This document shows positions 15,949 through 27,108 of a stretch of DNA of 64,000 nt, piece by piece (positions within the stretch are counted from its first letter, which is position 1; the number at the start of each line of letters is the position of its first letter). A program made the position numbers and the translations under genes. Origin of the DNA: Microbaculum marinisediminis (GTDB taxonomy: Bacteria > Pseudomonadota > Alphaproteobacteria > Rhizobiales > Tepidamorphaceae); contig NZ_JALIDZ010000004.1 of assembly GCF_025397915.1 (NCBI RefSeq), positions 124,001-188,000 of the forward strand, read 5' to 3'. The notes under the pieces are model-generated. The model worked only from the letters and a program-made list of their open reading frames with translations. It had not been told where the DNA came from and did no database searches.

Positions 15949-16653
15949 ATGAGCGACGCACCAGGATACCGCCTCATCACGCCGGACAGCGCGCCCGCGC
16001 ATCCATTTCCGGACTATCGGTCGAACCCGCTGCGCGTGCCGAAGCGACCGTTGATGATCCTTCCGCACACGCTGAGCGAGATCACCGGCCCGGTCTACGG
16101 CCACGAGGGCGTCAGGCCGGAGGAGGCCGATCTCACCCGTCAGCACGGTGGGGAGCCGCTCGGCGAGCGGATCATCGTGCACGGTCGCGTCCTCGACGAG
16201 GACGGCCGCCCGGTGCGCAACAGCCTGGTCGAGATCTGGCAGGCCAACGCGGCCGGCCGCTATATCCACCAGCGTGACCAGCATCCCGCACCGATCGATC
16301 CGAACTTCACCGGCGCGGGCCGGTGCGTGACCGACGATGACGGCTATTACCGCTTCGTCACCGTCAGGCCGGGCGCCTATCCCTGGCGCAATCACCACAA
16401 CGCCTGGCGACCCGCGCACATCCATTTCTCGCTGTTCGGGACGAGCTTCATGCAGCGTCTGGTGACGCAGATGTATTTCCCCGGCGACCCGCTGTTCCCG
16501 TTCGACCCGATCTTCAATTCGGTCACCGACGAACGGGCGCGGCAACGGATGATCTCGAGCTTCGACCTCGACGCCACCCAGCCGGAATGGGCGCTCGCGT
16601 TCAAGTTCGACATCGTGCTTCGTGGCCGCGAAGCCACACCGATGGAGGACTGA
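15949..16653 (+). CDS. pcaH: Protocatechuate 3,4-dioxygenase, beta subunit
   Basis: A 234-residue iron(III) dioxygenase subunit that cleaves protocatechuate between the hydroxyl groups to 3-carboxy-cis,cis-muconate. The four iron ligands of the family are visible: Tyr in GRYIHQRDQ, Tyr in GAYPW and the two His of RPAHIHFSLFG. ATG 15949 follows a strong GAGGAGGAG ribosome binding site at 15931-15939. pcaG follows after two bases. The N-terminal 60 residues include the usual DYRSNPLRVPKRPL segment. Confidence 0.93.
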   Translation: MSDAPGYRLITPDSAPAHPFPDYRSNPLRVPKRPLMILPHTLSEITGPVYGHEGVRPEEADLTRQHGGEPLGERIIVHGRVLDEDGRPVRNSLVEIWQANAAGRYIHQRDQHPAPIDPNFTGAGRCVTDDDGYYRFVTVRPGAYPWRNHHNAWRPAHIHFSLFGTSFMQRLVTQMYFPGDPLFPFDPIFNSVTDERARQRMISSFDLDATQPEWALAFKFDIVLRGREATPMED

Positions 16654-16655
16654 CC

Positions 16656-17222
16656 ATGTCGAAGACGACACCGTCGCAGACGGTCGGGCCGTTCTTCCAT
16701 TTCGGCCTGACCGACACCTACGAGGCCGACGATCTGGCCGGAACCGAGTCCGAGGGCGAGCGCATCGTCATCGAAGGCCACGTCCTGGACGGGGACGGCG
16801 AGCCCGTGCCGGACTGCATGATCGAGATCTGGCAGGCCAACGCGGCCGGCAAATACGACCATCCCGAAGACGATCAGGACAAGCCGATCGATCCCGGGTT
16901 CCGCGGCTTCGGCCGCGTGGCCACCGATCCCGAAGGCCGCTTCCATTTCCGCACGGTGAGGCCGGGTCCGGTATCAGGCCGCGGCAACGCGCTGCAGGCT
17001 CCGCATATCCTGGTGCAGGTCTACGCCCGCGGATTGCTGAAGCAGCTCGTCACCCGGATCTATCTGGAAGGCGAACCGCTCAACGACACCGATCCGCTCC
17101 TCAACGTGATCGAGGACGCGGCGGCGCGGCACAGCCTGATCGCCAAGAACAAGGGCGACGGCCACTATCACTGGGACATCATCCTGCAGGGCGGGAACGA
17201 GACGCAGTTCTTCGAGGCGTAG
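16656..17222 (+). CDS. pcaG: Protocatechuate 3,4-dioxygenase, alpha subunit
   Basis: A 188-residue alpha subunit, homologous to PcaH but lacking the iron-binding Tyr and His residues, as is normal. TPSQTVGPFFHFGL at the N-terminus and IEIWQANAAGKY in the middle are family signatures; the alpha subunit contributes to the active-site cavity. It starts two bases after the pcaH stop. The gene ends four bases before the stop of the converging lrgB gene. pcaB, pcaC and pcaD, needed for the middle steps, are not in this window. Confidence 0.92.
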   Translation: MSKTTPSQTVGPFFHFGLTDTYEADDLAGTESEGERIVIEGHVLDGDGEPVPDCMIEIWQANAAGKYDHPEDDQDKPIDPGFRGFGRVATDPEGRFHFRTVRPGPVSGRGNALQAPHILVQVYARGLLKQLVTRIYLEGEPLNDTDPLLNVIEDAAARHSLIAKNKGDGHYHWDIILQGGNETQFFEA

Positions 17223-17225
17223 GCG

Positions 17226-17945
17226 TCAGCCGAACAGGCGGACCAGCAGCGGCACGATCACCGCCGTCGCCAGCGCGTTGAGGCCCATGGCGATGCCGGC
17301 GAAGGCGCCGGCAAGCTCGCTGACCTGGAAGGCCCGTGCCGTGCCGATCCCGTGGGAGGCGACGCCGACGGCGAAGCCGCGCGCGGCGTAATCCTTCAGC
17401 CCCAACAGATTGAGCAGCGGCGTCGCGGTCATCGCGCCGATGATACCGGTCAGGATGACGAGCACGGCGGTCAGCGACGGCAGGCCGCCGATTTTCTCGG
17501 CGATGCCCATGGCGATCGGCGTCGTCACCGATTTCGGCGCCAGCGACAGCACGCTTTCGCGACTGGCGCCCAGCATCGCCGCGATGCCGACCGCACTGAC
17601 GACAGCCGTGAGCGAACCGGCTAGGAGGGCGGCCGCCATCGGCAGGACGGCGCGCTTCACGCGTTTCCATTGCGAAAACAGGGGCACGGCCAGCGCCACC
17701 GTCGCGGGGCCGAGCAGGAAATGCACGAACTGGGCGCCGTCGAAATAGACGTCGTAGGCCGTGCCACTGACCAGCAGCACCGCGACGAGAAGAACGATGG
17801 CGACGGCGACGGGCTGTACCACCGGGTTGCGGCCGAGCCGGCCGAACAGCGTGACGCCGATCAGATAGGCGACAAGCGTCGCCGTCAGCCACAGGAGTGG
17901 AGTGGCGGACAGATAGACCCAGACGTCGCCGAGGGGCCCGGTCAT
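17226..17945 (-). CDS. lrgB: LrgB/CidB family membrane protein
   Basis: A 239-residue inner-membrane protein with about seven to eight hydrophobic segments and LrgB signatures: LGPATVALAVPL (about residue 85), LAPKSVTTPIA (about 145) and the GVASHGIGTARAF segment (about 193). LrgAB/CidAB systems modulate murein hydrolase activity in some bacteria and export pyruvate or glycolate-like compounds in others. The start is ATG 17945, which overlaps the lrgA stop (ATGA), so the pair is coupled. Confidence 0.87.
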   Translation of the reverse strand: MTGPLGDVWVYLSATPLLWLTATLVAYLIGVTLFGRLGRNPVVQPVAVAIVLLVAVLLVSGTAYDVYFDGAQFVHFLLGPATVALAVPLFSQWKRVKRAVLPMAAALLAGSLTAVVSAVGIAAMLGASRESVLSLAPKSVTTPIAMGIAEKIGGLPSLTAVLVILTGIIGAMTATPLLNLLGLKDYAARGFAVGVASHGIGTARAFQVSELAGAFAGIAMGLNALATAVIVPLLVRLFG

Positions 17946-18322
17946 CGGGGACCCTCGTCCTCGGGCGCATCGGCATCGGCGCCACCGACCATCCTCGCCA
18001 CGCCGACGAAGACCAGCGCGGACACGGCGATCGTCGCCCAGGTCGACAGCAGGAGAGCGGCGAGCAGCGCCAGCCATTCCGTACCGATGCGCTCGAAATG
18101 CAGCATGACGCCGACGCCGGCCGGCACGAACAGCAGCGAGAGGTGCGACAGCAGGCCGGTCGCCGTTTCGCGCAGATCCTGCGGGATGCGACCTGTGACG
18201 CCGATACCGGCCAGAAGGATCACCAGTCCCAATACGGGGCCGGGAACAGGCAGGCCGGTCAGCCAGACGAGGACCTCCCCGGCGAGCTGGCAGGAGAGCA
18301 GGATGGTGAGGGCGGCGATCAT
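17942..18322 (-). CDS. lrgA: LrgA/CidA family membrane protein
   Basis: A 126-residue protein with four hydrophobic segments and the CidA/LrgA marks: LPVPGPVLGLVIL near residue 24 and LLFVPAGVGVM near residue 63. It works with LrgB as a holin-like or small-acid transport pair. The gene starts 21 bases after the gyrB stop on the same strand, with no terminator-like hairpin between, so readthrough from gyrB is possible. Its tail is acidic (DADAPEDEGPR). Confidence 0.85.
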   Translation of the reverse strand: MIAALTILLSCQLAGEVLVWLTGLPVPGPVLGLVILLAGIGVTGRIPQDLRETATGLLSHLSLLFVPAGVGVMLHFERIGTEWLALLAALLLSTWATIAVSALVFVGVARMVGGADADAPEDEGPR

Positions 18323-18343
18323 GGCCCCGCCCCCAGCATCGGA

Positions 18344-20860
<2,517 letters not shown>

Positions 20861-20878
20861 CTAGCATTTCGGGGGGTC

Positions 20879-20946
20879 GTTTGCCGAGCCCCGCCGGATG
20901 AAATTCGCTGATTGATATATGGGGATTCAGGCGGATTTCGGCAAAC
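20879..20946. repeat. Long imperfect inverted repeat upstream of gyrB
   Basis: Outer arms GTTTGCCGA (20879-20887) and TCGGCAAAC (20938-20946) match over nine bases. Inside, CCGCC (20891-20895) pairs with GGCGG (20930-20934) and TGAA (20899-20902) with TTCA (20926-20929), leaving a 23-base AT-rich loop. The element is 22 bases beyond the LysE stop and about 110 bases upstream of gyrB. It has no U-tract on either strand, so it is not a standard terminator. Confidence 0.6.
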
Positions 20947-20968
20947 CCCCGGAACGCATATCGACGGG

Positions 20969-21580
20969 TTACGAGCGAGTCGCGATCGCTGCCGCCGCGC
21001 CCATCATGGTGACGCCGGCGACCCGGTTGAGGATGCGGCGGGCGGCCGGGCTCTCGAACAGCAGCCGGGCACGCGCGGCCAGCGCGGCGTAGCCGCCGAT
21101 AACACCGAGCAGAACCACCGCCACGACCGCCGACAGCTCAACGAATCCCAGCGCCGTCAGGCCACCCAGATCGATGATGGTCGGCAGCAGGGCAAGGTAG
21201 AACAGGATCACCTTGGGGTTGCCGAGCGTGACGAACAGGCCGGCGAGGAAAGCCCCGGACCGCCGCCCGCCGCGGACCGGCAGCGCCCCGGCTTCCGGGC
21301 GGGCGAGAAACAGACGGATCGCCAGATAGACCAGATAGGCCGCGCCCGCCCAGCGGATCAGCGTGAACAGGCCACCGAAGGTCGCCGCGATGACGCCGAG
21401 GCCGAGAGCGGCAGAGGACAGATAGACGAGATCGCCTGCGATCAGGCCGAGGACCATAGGCACGGTCGGACGAAAGCCGGCACCGAGGGCGCGGGCGATC
21501 ACGGCGGCGACGCCGGGCCCGGGAATGGCCGCGGCAAGCGCAAGCGCCGCGGCGAAGGTGAGAAGGCTCGTCCAGTCCAT
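20969..21580 (-). CDS. LysE/RhtB family amino-acid exporter
   Basis: A 203-residue inner-membrane protein with about six helices. The AIPGPGVAAVIARALGAGF segment (about residues 18-37) and LFVTLGNPKVILFYLALLP (about 115-133) are signature regions of the LysE translocator superfamily. Substrates are typically amino acids or derivatives such as homoserine lactone; none can be assigned. It lies between recF and gyrB on the same strand, an insertion into the replication gene set. Confidence 0.87.
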   Translation of the reverse strand: MDWTSLLTFAAALALAAAIPGPGVAAVIARALGAGFRPTVPMVLGLIAGDLVYLSSAALGLGVIAATFGGLFTLIRWAGAAYLVYLAIRLFLARPEAGALPVRGGRRSGAFLAGLFVTLGNPKVILFYLALLPTIIDLGGLTALGFVELSAVVAVVLLGVIGGYAALAARARLLFESPAARRILNRVAGVTMMGAAAAIATRS

Positions 21581-21617
21581 GACGACCTTGCTACAGCAAA
21601 ATCCGTAGCCGGAGAAG

Positions 21618-21718
21618 CGCCACGGTGCCGTGGCGGGGTCGCGATGCCCCTATACCCCATGGAGGCAACCCCGGTCCCGGTCGGGAACCGGGGCGCCGTC
21701 GCCGCCCTGTCGGCGACG
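21618..21718. repeat. Three tandem hairpin-forming inverted repeats after recF
   Basis: Hairpin 1 (21618-21635): CGCCACGG against CCGTGGCG. Hairpin 2 (21669-21693): CCCCGGTCCC against GGGACCGGGG-type arm with one bulged A and a GGTC loop. Hairpin 3 (21697-21718): CGTCGCCG against CGGCGACG with a CCCTGT loop. All lie in the 187-base gap between recF and the LysE gene. None is followed by a U-tract. Confidence 0.6.
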
Positions 21719-21767
21719 CCATCAGCCGCGCACGACACGCGCCGGCGGCCTATAGCGGACATCGCGG

Positions 21768-22928
21768 CTAGATTGCCGACAAGGCGCCGTTGGCGACCTC
21801 GAACCCCTGGGAGTCGGCGGCGATATCCGTGAACAGCGCGCGATCGGTGCCCGTCATCCAGGCCTGGGAGCCGAGCGCGAGGATCTCGGCGAACAGGGCG
21901 GCGCGCCGCATGTCGTCGAGATGGGCGGCGACCTCGTCAAGGAGAAGCAGCGGGGCGACACCACCGGAGGCCTCCCGCACCAGACGGGCGTGGGCGAGGA
22001 TCAGGGCGATCAGCAGGCCCTTCTGCTCGCCGGTGGAGGCAAGCGCCGCGGGAACGTTGCGGGCGCGGTGGGCAACGGCGAGGTCGCAGCGGTGCGGACC
22101 GAGCAGCGTGCGGCCGGCCGCGGCGTCGCGGCGGCGGGCACCTTGCAGCGCCGCCCGGTATTCTGCTTCGACATCGACGGCGGCACGGCCGTCGAGGGTG
22201 GCCTCGAAGTCCCCCACGATGGCGATATCGGGATCGGGAAAGACGCCGCCGGCGCGTTCGTTCAGGGCGTCGGTCAGCCTTGCCATCGCCTGGGCGCGCG
22301 CGGTAGCGACCGCCACGGCGAGCTCGGCCATCGCCTGCTCGATCCCGTCGAGCCAGCGCGCGTCGGGACGCTGGTCCTCGAGGAGACGGTTGCGCTGGCG
22401 CATCGCCTTTTCGAAGTCGCCGACGCGGGAAGCGTGCCCCGGATCGAGCGTCAGAACCAGACGATCGAGGAAGCGGCGCCGGTCGGATGCCGGGCCGGTG
22501 AACAGGCCGTCCATCGACGGGGTGAGCCAGAGGGCGCGAACGAGCTCGGCAAGCGTGCCGACAGCGGGCGCGGGCTCATGATTGACGCGGGCGACACGGC
22601 CACTGTCGCCACGACGATAGCCGGTGCCGATGTCGATCTCGCCGGGTTCATCGGGACCGATGGGACGCGAAATCGTCGCGGCGACCGCGAACGCCTCGGC
22701 GCCCAAGCGGATCACGCTGTCGAGTTGGGCGCCGCGCATCCCGCGGCCGGCCGTCAGGTAGGATACGGCTTCGAGCAAATTGGTCTTGCCGGCCCCGTTG
22801 GCGCCGGTCAGCACGACGGGGCGAGGATCGAGGTCGAGCCGCAGATGCGCGTAGTTGCGGAAATCGGTGAGCGTCAGGCGGACGACCGCAACCCGGTCGC
22901 GGCCCGAACCGCTATCGGCTTCGCCCAA
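21768..22928 (-). CDS. recF: DNA replication and repair protein RecF
   Basis: A 386-residue SMC-like ATPase that helps load RecA on gapped DNA with RecO and RecR. The Walker A motif GANGAGKTNLLEA is near residue 38, and the Walker B/signature region PLLLLDEVAAHLDD near residue 320; the ABC-type signature appears as STGEQKGLLIALILAHA. FRNYAHLRLDL at the N-terminus is typical. It lies 149 bases downstream of dnaN on the same strand, in the classical dnaA-dnaN-recF-gyrB order, with a LysE gene inserted before gyrB. Confidence 0.95.
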   Translation of the reverse strand: MGEADSGSGRDRVAVVRLTLTDFRNYAHLRLDLDPRPVVLTGANGAGKTNLLEAVSYLTAGRGMRGAQLDSVIRLGAEAFAVAATISRPIGPDEPGEIDIGTGYRRGDSGRVARVNHEPAPAVGTLAELVRALWLTPSMDGLFTGPASDRRRFLDRLVLTLDPGHASRVGDFEKAMRQRNRLLEDQRPDARWLDGIEQAMAELAVAVATARAQAMARLTDALNERAGGVFPDPDIAIVGDFEATLDGRAAVDVEAEYRAALQGARRRDAAAGRTLLGPHRCDLAVAHRARNVPAALASTGEQKGLLIALILAHARLVREASGGVAPLLLLDEVAAHLDDMRRAALFAEILALGSQAWMTGTDRALFTDIAADSQGFEVANGALSAI

Positions 22929-23077
22929 GGAGAATCCGGACGTCGAAAAACCTGAACTCGGCAGGGCCGGTGCCCTCTCTTCTGCCCGTTTCGGCGGGCG
23001 CTCCGGCGCTTGGCGTCAGGCCGCGCGCGCTTTTCGCCCGAAACGCGATGCGTTTCCTGCGCGATGCGGACCGCGCC

Positions 23078-24196
23078 TCACACCCGCATGGGCATCAGCA
23101 CATAAAGCGACGACCGGTCGTCCTCGTCACAGATCAGCGTCGGCGAACCGGGATCGGCCAACTCGAAGCGGGCCTCGCCGGATTCGAGCTGCGAGGTGAT
23201 GTCGAGCAGATAGCGGGCGTTGAAGCCGATTTCGATGGCATCCGCCGAATAGCCGACGGAAATCTCCTCGGTGGCGCTGCCCGAATCGGGGTTGTTGACG
23301 GTCAGCACCAGGCGCTCGTCGCCGATCGCGAGCTTGACCGCGCGGCCGCGCTCGCTCGACACGGTCGACACGAGGTCGACCGCCCGGGCGAACGACTCGC
23401 GGTCGACCTTCATGATCTTGTCGTTGCCGGTCGGAATCACGCGCCCGTAGTCGGGGAAGGTGCCGTCGATCAGCTTGGACGTCAGCACAATCTGGCCGAT
23501 GGTGAACCGGATCTTGTTGGCCGACAACTCGATGCCGACCGTCTCTTCCGGGTCCTCCAGAAGCCGCTGCAGCTCCTGCACGGTCTTGCGCGGCACGATG
23601 ATGCCCGGCATGCCGTCGGATCCGTCCGGCGCCTCGGTCTGGACACGGGCAAGGCGATGGCCATCGGTCGCCACCGCGCGCAGCATCAGGCCTTCGCCGT
23701 CGTCGACGGTGTGCAGGTAGATGCCGTTCAGATAGTAGCGCGTCTCCTCCTGGGAGATGGCGAACTGGGTCTTGTCGATCAGCCGCTTCAGCGCCGACGC
23801 CGGCACGACGAAGCGATGGCTGAAATCGCCGGCGGTGATGTCCGGGAAGTCGGATTCCGGCAGCGTCTGGAGCGAGAAGCGCGCATGGCCGGCCGACAAG
23901 ACGATCGTGCTCGAATCCGGCCCCGATTCCAGCGCCACCTGCGCGCCGTCGGGAAGCTTGCGGACGATGTCGTAGACGACATGGGCCGGCACGGTGGTGG
24001 CGCCAGCCTGCGAGACGTCCGCGGCCGCCGTCTCGACCACCTCGATATCGAGATCGGTGGCCTTGAGCTGCAACGCGGCGCCGTCGCCTCGGATCAGCAC
24101 GTTCGAAAGAATCGGTATCGTGTTGCGCCGCTCCACGACGCGGTGCACGTGACCGAGCGACTTTAGGAACGCGGCGCGTTCGAGCGTGACACGCAT
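23078..24196 (-). CDS. dnaN: DNA polymerase III beta subunit (sliding clamp)
   Basis: A 372-residue clamp protein with the expected three repeated domains. The N-terminus MRVTLERAAFLKSLGHVHRVVERRNTIPILSNV (cited here in parts) and the NPDSGSATEEISV and LMPMRV C-terminal segments are characteristic; the last residues form the hydrophobic partner-binding pocket region. Length is standard. It follows dnaA after 137 bases on the same strand. That gap contains a GTTCAC/GTGAAC inverted repeat (24246-24282) enclosing a CCCC-TAC-GGGG hairpin, perhaps in the dnaN leader. Confidence 0.96.
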   Translation of the reverse strand: MRVTLERAAFLKSLGHVHRVVERRNTIPILSNVLIRGDGAALQLKATDLDIEVVETAAADVSQAGATTVPAHVVYDIVRKLPDGAQVALESGPDSSTIVLSAGHARFSLQTLPESDFPDITAGDFSHRFVVPASALKRLIDKTQFAISQEETRYYLNGIYLHTVDDGEGLMLRAVATDGHRLARVQTEAPDGSDGMPGIIVPRKTVQELQRLLEDPEETVGIELSANKIRFTIGQIVLTSKLIDGTFPDYGRVIPTGNDKIMKVDRESFARAVDLVSTVSSERGRAVKLAIGDERLVLTVNNPDSGSATEEISVGYSADAIEIGFNARYLLDITSQLESGEARFELADPGSPTLICDEDDRSSLYVLMPMRV

Positions 24197-24333
24197 GATC
24201 AGGAATCCTGTCGTCTCGCCAACCGATCGGGAAACCGGCCGGCGTGTTCACCCCATGCCCCTACGGGGAAAGGGAAGTGAACTTGCCCAGAATGCGCGGC
24301 TTTTGCAAGAGCCGGAGAGGTAAAGGGAGGGCT

Positions 24334-25905
24334 TCAGCCCTCCCCGTCCTCGATCCGCCGCCTGAGCGACTCGATATCGCGGGCAAGCGACTGGTCGCGA
24401 CCGATCAGGCCTTCGATCTTGCGGACCGCGTGCAGGACCGTTGTGTGGTCCCTGTTGCCGAAGCGGCGGCCGATTTCCGGCAGGGATCTCGGCGTCAGGA
24501 CCTTGGCGAGATACATGGCGATCTGCCGCGGCACCACGATGGCGCGGGTGCGCCGGCTGGATACCAGATCGGAGCGGCTGACCTGATAGTGGACGGCGAC
24601 GACCCGCTGGATGTCCTCGATACGGATCTGCGGACGCTCCTGGGCGGCGACGAGATCGCGGATCGCCCGCTCGGCGAGCTCGACCGTGATCGGCAACCCG
24701 GCAAAGCAGCTGTAAGCGGCCAGCCGGTTGAGCGCGCCTTCGAGCTCGCGGCCATTCGAGGCGACGTTGCGCGCCACGAAATCGAGCACGTCGACAGGCA
24801 GCTCGATCTTCTGGCCGCGCTCGGCCAGCGTGGTGACGCGGGCCTCGAGAATCTGACGCCGCAGCGGCAGCTCCTGATTGCCGATGCCGGCGACGAGCCC
24901 GCCGCCAAGGCGCGAGCGGGTCCGGTCGTCGAAACCGTCCAGCTCGGAGGGCGGCCGGTCGGCGACGATGACAACCTGACGGCAGCCCTCGATCAGCGCG
25001 TTCATGGTGTGGCCGAACTCGCGATGGGTGGCCTTGCCCTGCAGGAACTGCAGGTCGTCGATCAGCAGCAAGTCGATCGAGCGCAGCTTTTCCTTGAAGC
25101 CAATGGCCGAGTCCGAACGCAGCGCCGTGACGAAGCGGAACACGAACTGGTCGGCGGACATATAGAGGATACGGCGCCCGGGATTGGCCTCCGCGGCCTT
25201 CCAGGCGATGGCATGGAGCAGGTGCGTCTTGCCGCGACCGACGCCACCGTGGATGAACAGCGGATTGAACATCGACCCTTCGGCGCCGGACGCTGCGACG
25301 GCCAACGCCGTGTCGTGCGCGATCTTGTTGGAGACACCGACCGCGAAGGAACCGAACTGGAAGCGCGGATCGAGCGGGGCGCTCTCCAGCGCGCTCTCTG
25401 CGGCGGCCGAAACGGCGCCGAGCCGGGCCCCGGCGGCCTCGACGGGGCGCTCCTCCTTGGGCCGGCGCACCAGCGCGGGCATCGCCGGCTTTTCGCCGGG
25501 CTGAACGGTCTCCACGCCGCGCACCCGAATGTCGATGCGCTCGATGCCACCGTTCTCCGCGCGCCACAGCGCAAGCAGACGGTTGCCGTAGTTGGTTCTG
25601 ATCCACATGCGCAGGAAGGGGGTGGGAACCGAAAGCACCACGGTCATGCCGGACAGCTCGACGAACGCCAGCCCCCGGAACCAGCTCCGGTAGATGTCTT
25701 CGCCGAACTCGGCGCGTAAACGCTGGACTATGCGCCCCCAGGAATCACCATGATCGCCGCTGCCCTTGCCCACAGTCCGCCCCTCGTCGCCGTTGTTGGA
25801 TCCGTCCGCCCCCTCGAGAGCGACGCTGCCGGCATGCGCTGCCGGATGGTCGAACTCATCGACCTCCTGACGGCGCGCTGAGGCGCCACGTCCTCGCAAG
25901 TCCAT
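24334..25905 (-). CDS. dnaA: Chromosomal replication initiator protein DnaA
   Basis: A 523-residue AAA+ initiator. Domain I starts near residue 60 (SWGRIVQRLRAEFGEDIYRSWF). The ATPase domain has Walker A GGVGRGKTHLLHA near residue 225 and Walker B LLLIDDLQFLQG near 285. Domain IV ends with the DnaA-box-binding RFGNRDHTTVLHAVRKIE helix. I chose ATG 25905 because AGGAAGGAAG lies directly upstream on the minus strand; a GTG at 25929 is further out. The ~50 residues before domain I are acidic, Gly/Asp-rich and longer than in most homologues, perhaps disordered. Confidence 0.95.
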   Translation of the reverse strand: MDLRGRGASARRQEVDEFDHPAAHAGSVALEGADGSNNGDEGRTVGKGSGDHGDSWGRIVQRLRAEFGEDIYRSWFRGLAFVELSGMTVVLSVPTPFLRMWIRTNYGNRLLALWRAENGGIERIDIRVRGVETVQPGEKPAMPALVRRPKEERPVEAAGARLGAVSAAAESALESAPLDPRFQFGSFAVGVSNKIAHDTALAVAASGAEGSMFNPLFIHGGVGRGKTHLLHAIAWKAAEANPGRRILYMSADQFVFRFVTALRSDSAIGFKEKLRSIDLLLIDDLQFLQGKATHREFGHTMNALIEGCRQVVIVADRPPSELDGFDDRTRSRLGGGLVAGIGNQELPLRRQILEARVTTLAERGQKIELPVDVLDFVARNVASNGRELEGALNRLAAYSCFAGLPITVELAERAIRDLVAAQERPQIRIEDIQRVVAVHYQVSRSDLVSSRRTRAIVVPRQIAMYLAKVLTPRSLPEIGRRFGNRDHTTVLHAVRKIEGLIGRDQSLARDIESLRRRIEDGEG

Positions 25906-25969
25906 CTTCCTTCCTTTCTCCAACCACACCCCAGAAATCGGGACCCTGTTATCCGAACGCCGGGCGTCC

Positions 25970-26407
25970 TCAGGATTGAACCCAAGGCAAACCCGAAGCC
26001 TTCCAGCCTTCTACGGCCCCGCGGTGCCGAGTTCCGTCGAGACGTCCCTCGAAACCGTCCGCCACATTGAAGCAGTTGCGGTAGCCGGCGGCCGTCATCG
26101 CCGCGGCAGCCGCCGCACTGCGACCGCCGGACCGGCACAGGAAATACAGTGCCGTGTCCTCACCAGCTCCGCGCCCGCCGAGCGCGCCGCGAAGCTGGGC
26201 AACGAATTCCGCGTTCCTCAGCATGCCGGGGTAACGCTGCCATTCGAGCAGGAGCGCTTCCTTCCCGATCGACGAAAGATCGGGGACACCGACAAACATC
26301 CACTCGGCCTGGCTGCGCACGTCGATGAGGAGCGCATCATGATCCTCGGAAAGCCTGCGCCAGACTTCGCTGGCCGGCACATCCGCCTGGTAACCGCCAA
26401 CCGACAT
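25970..26407 (-). CDS. Rhodanese-like domain protein
   Basis: A single-domain rhodanese of about 145 residues. ALLIDVRSQAEW (about residue 25) and the active-site loop CRSGGRS (about residue 93) with its catalytic Cys are present, so it should be an active sulfur-transferase or a related cysteine-based enzyme. WMFVGVPDL and LLLEWQRYPG are typical of a short alphaproteobacterial subfamily. I prefer ATG 26407; another ATG at 26425 is possible. It ends 64 bases before the dnaA start on the same strand, so it may share a promoter with dnaA. Confidence 0.8.
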   Translation of the reverse strand: MSVGGYQADVPASEVWRRLSEDHDALLIDVRSQAEWMFVGVPDLSSIGKEALLLEWQRYPGMLRNAEFVAQLRGALGGRGAGEDTALYFLCRSGGRSAAAAAAMTAAGYRNCFNVADGFEGRLDGTRHRGAVEGWKASGLPWVQS

Positions 26408-27079
26408 CCACACACAGCCCCGCATTCCACCGGAGAGGCAATCACGCCCCCGGCCTCGAACCACACTACCGATTTCAAGCAATACCCGTTCGGCGGATCG
26501 CCGGACGGGCCGATATCAGGCTAAAAACACGCCTGTTCCGCCCACACACTTGCTAGGCACAAATACTATCTCAACCGAAAGTATAGACACGACAAAAGCT
26601 CTCCGCCGCTTGTTTACCAAGCCCTTAATTCTTGCCAAAAAGGTTGAGTACTCTACGGCCGCCCCGATGACTTGGACTTTACACAGGGGGCCCGATAAGG
26701 GCAACCGCTGCGGCGTCAAAAATCTGCGGCATAGACGACGCATTCCCGCATGGCGCGCCACTGCGCCGAGACCAACCAACTGACGAGTCAGCGAAAACCG
26801 GACCGCCGTTACTTCGCGGCCACTACCGGAAAATTTGCCATCGCGCCCGTACCCGGCCATCGTTCCGCCACCCGGGCCTCAGCGGGAATCCGGCCCTGCC
26901 GACCGTCGTGTCGCCAAGCCCTTGAAATATCAACAGAACGACTGCGCGAAATGACGATGCCCGCTCTGCCACAATGCGCACGACGTGCGTTCCGCCATAA
27001 GGCATTGAAAAACCGGCCATCCTTGCGCCAGAGGCAATTGCCGACGCCAAATCCTGCCGCGCCGGCCGCATCTGGACAA
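26408..27079. other. Non-coding region between rpsT and the rhodanese-dnaA genes
   Basis: About 670 bases with no convincing gene on either strand. The part from 26521 to 26680 is the least GC-rich stretch of the window, with runs such as CTAAAAAC and TTAATTCTTGCCAAAAAGG and an ATACT/AGTAT inverted repeat at 26563-26584. Two GANTC (CcrM-type) sites occur at 26785 and 26886. I found no cluster of DnaA boxes (TTATCCACA or close variants), so it is more likely a promoter/leader region for the rhodanese-dnaA genes than the replication origin. Confidence 0.5.
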
Positions 27080-27108
27080 AGAAAAAGGCCCGGCGATCGG
27101 CCGGGCCT
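27080..27108 (-). terminator. Rho-independent terminator of rpsT
   Basis: On the minus strand AGGCCCGGC pairs perfectly with GCCGGGCCT (27086-27108) around a 5-base loop and is followed directly by TTTTTC. It lies 37 bases after the rpsT stop. Confidence 0.9.

Noticed and set aside
14161-16671. 836-residue open frame antisense to the pca genes
   Set aside because: It spans four intact plus-strand genes and has low-complexity Arg/Asp/Gly-rich sequence typical of antisense shadows.
26408-27079. Possible chromosomal origin of replication next to dnaA
   Set aside because: No cluster of DnaA boxes and no strong AT-rich unwinding element; in relatives the origin often lies away from dnaA.
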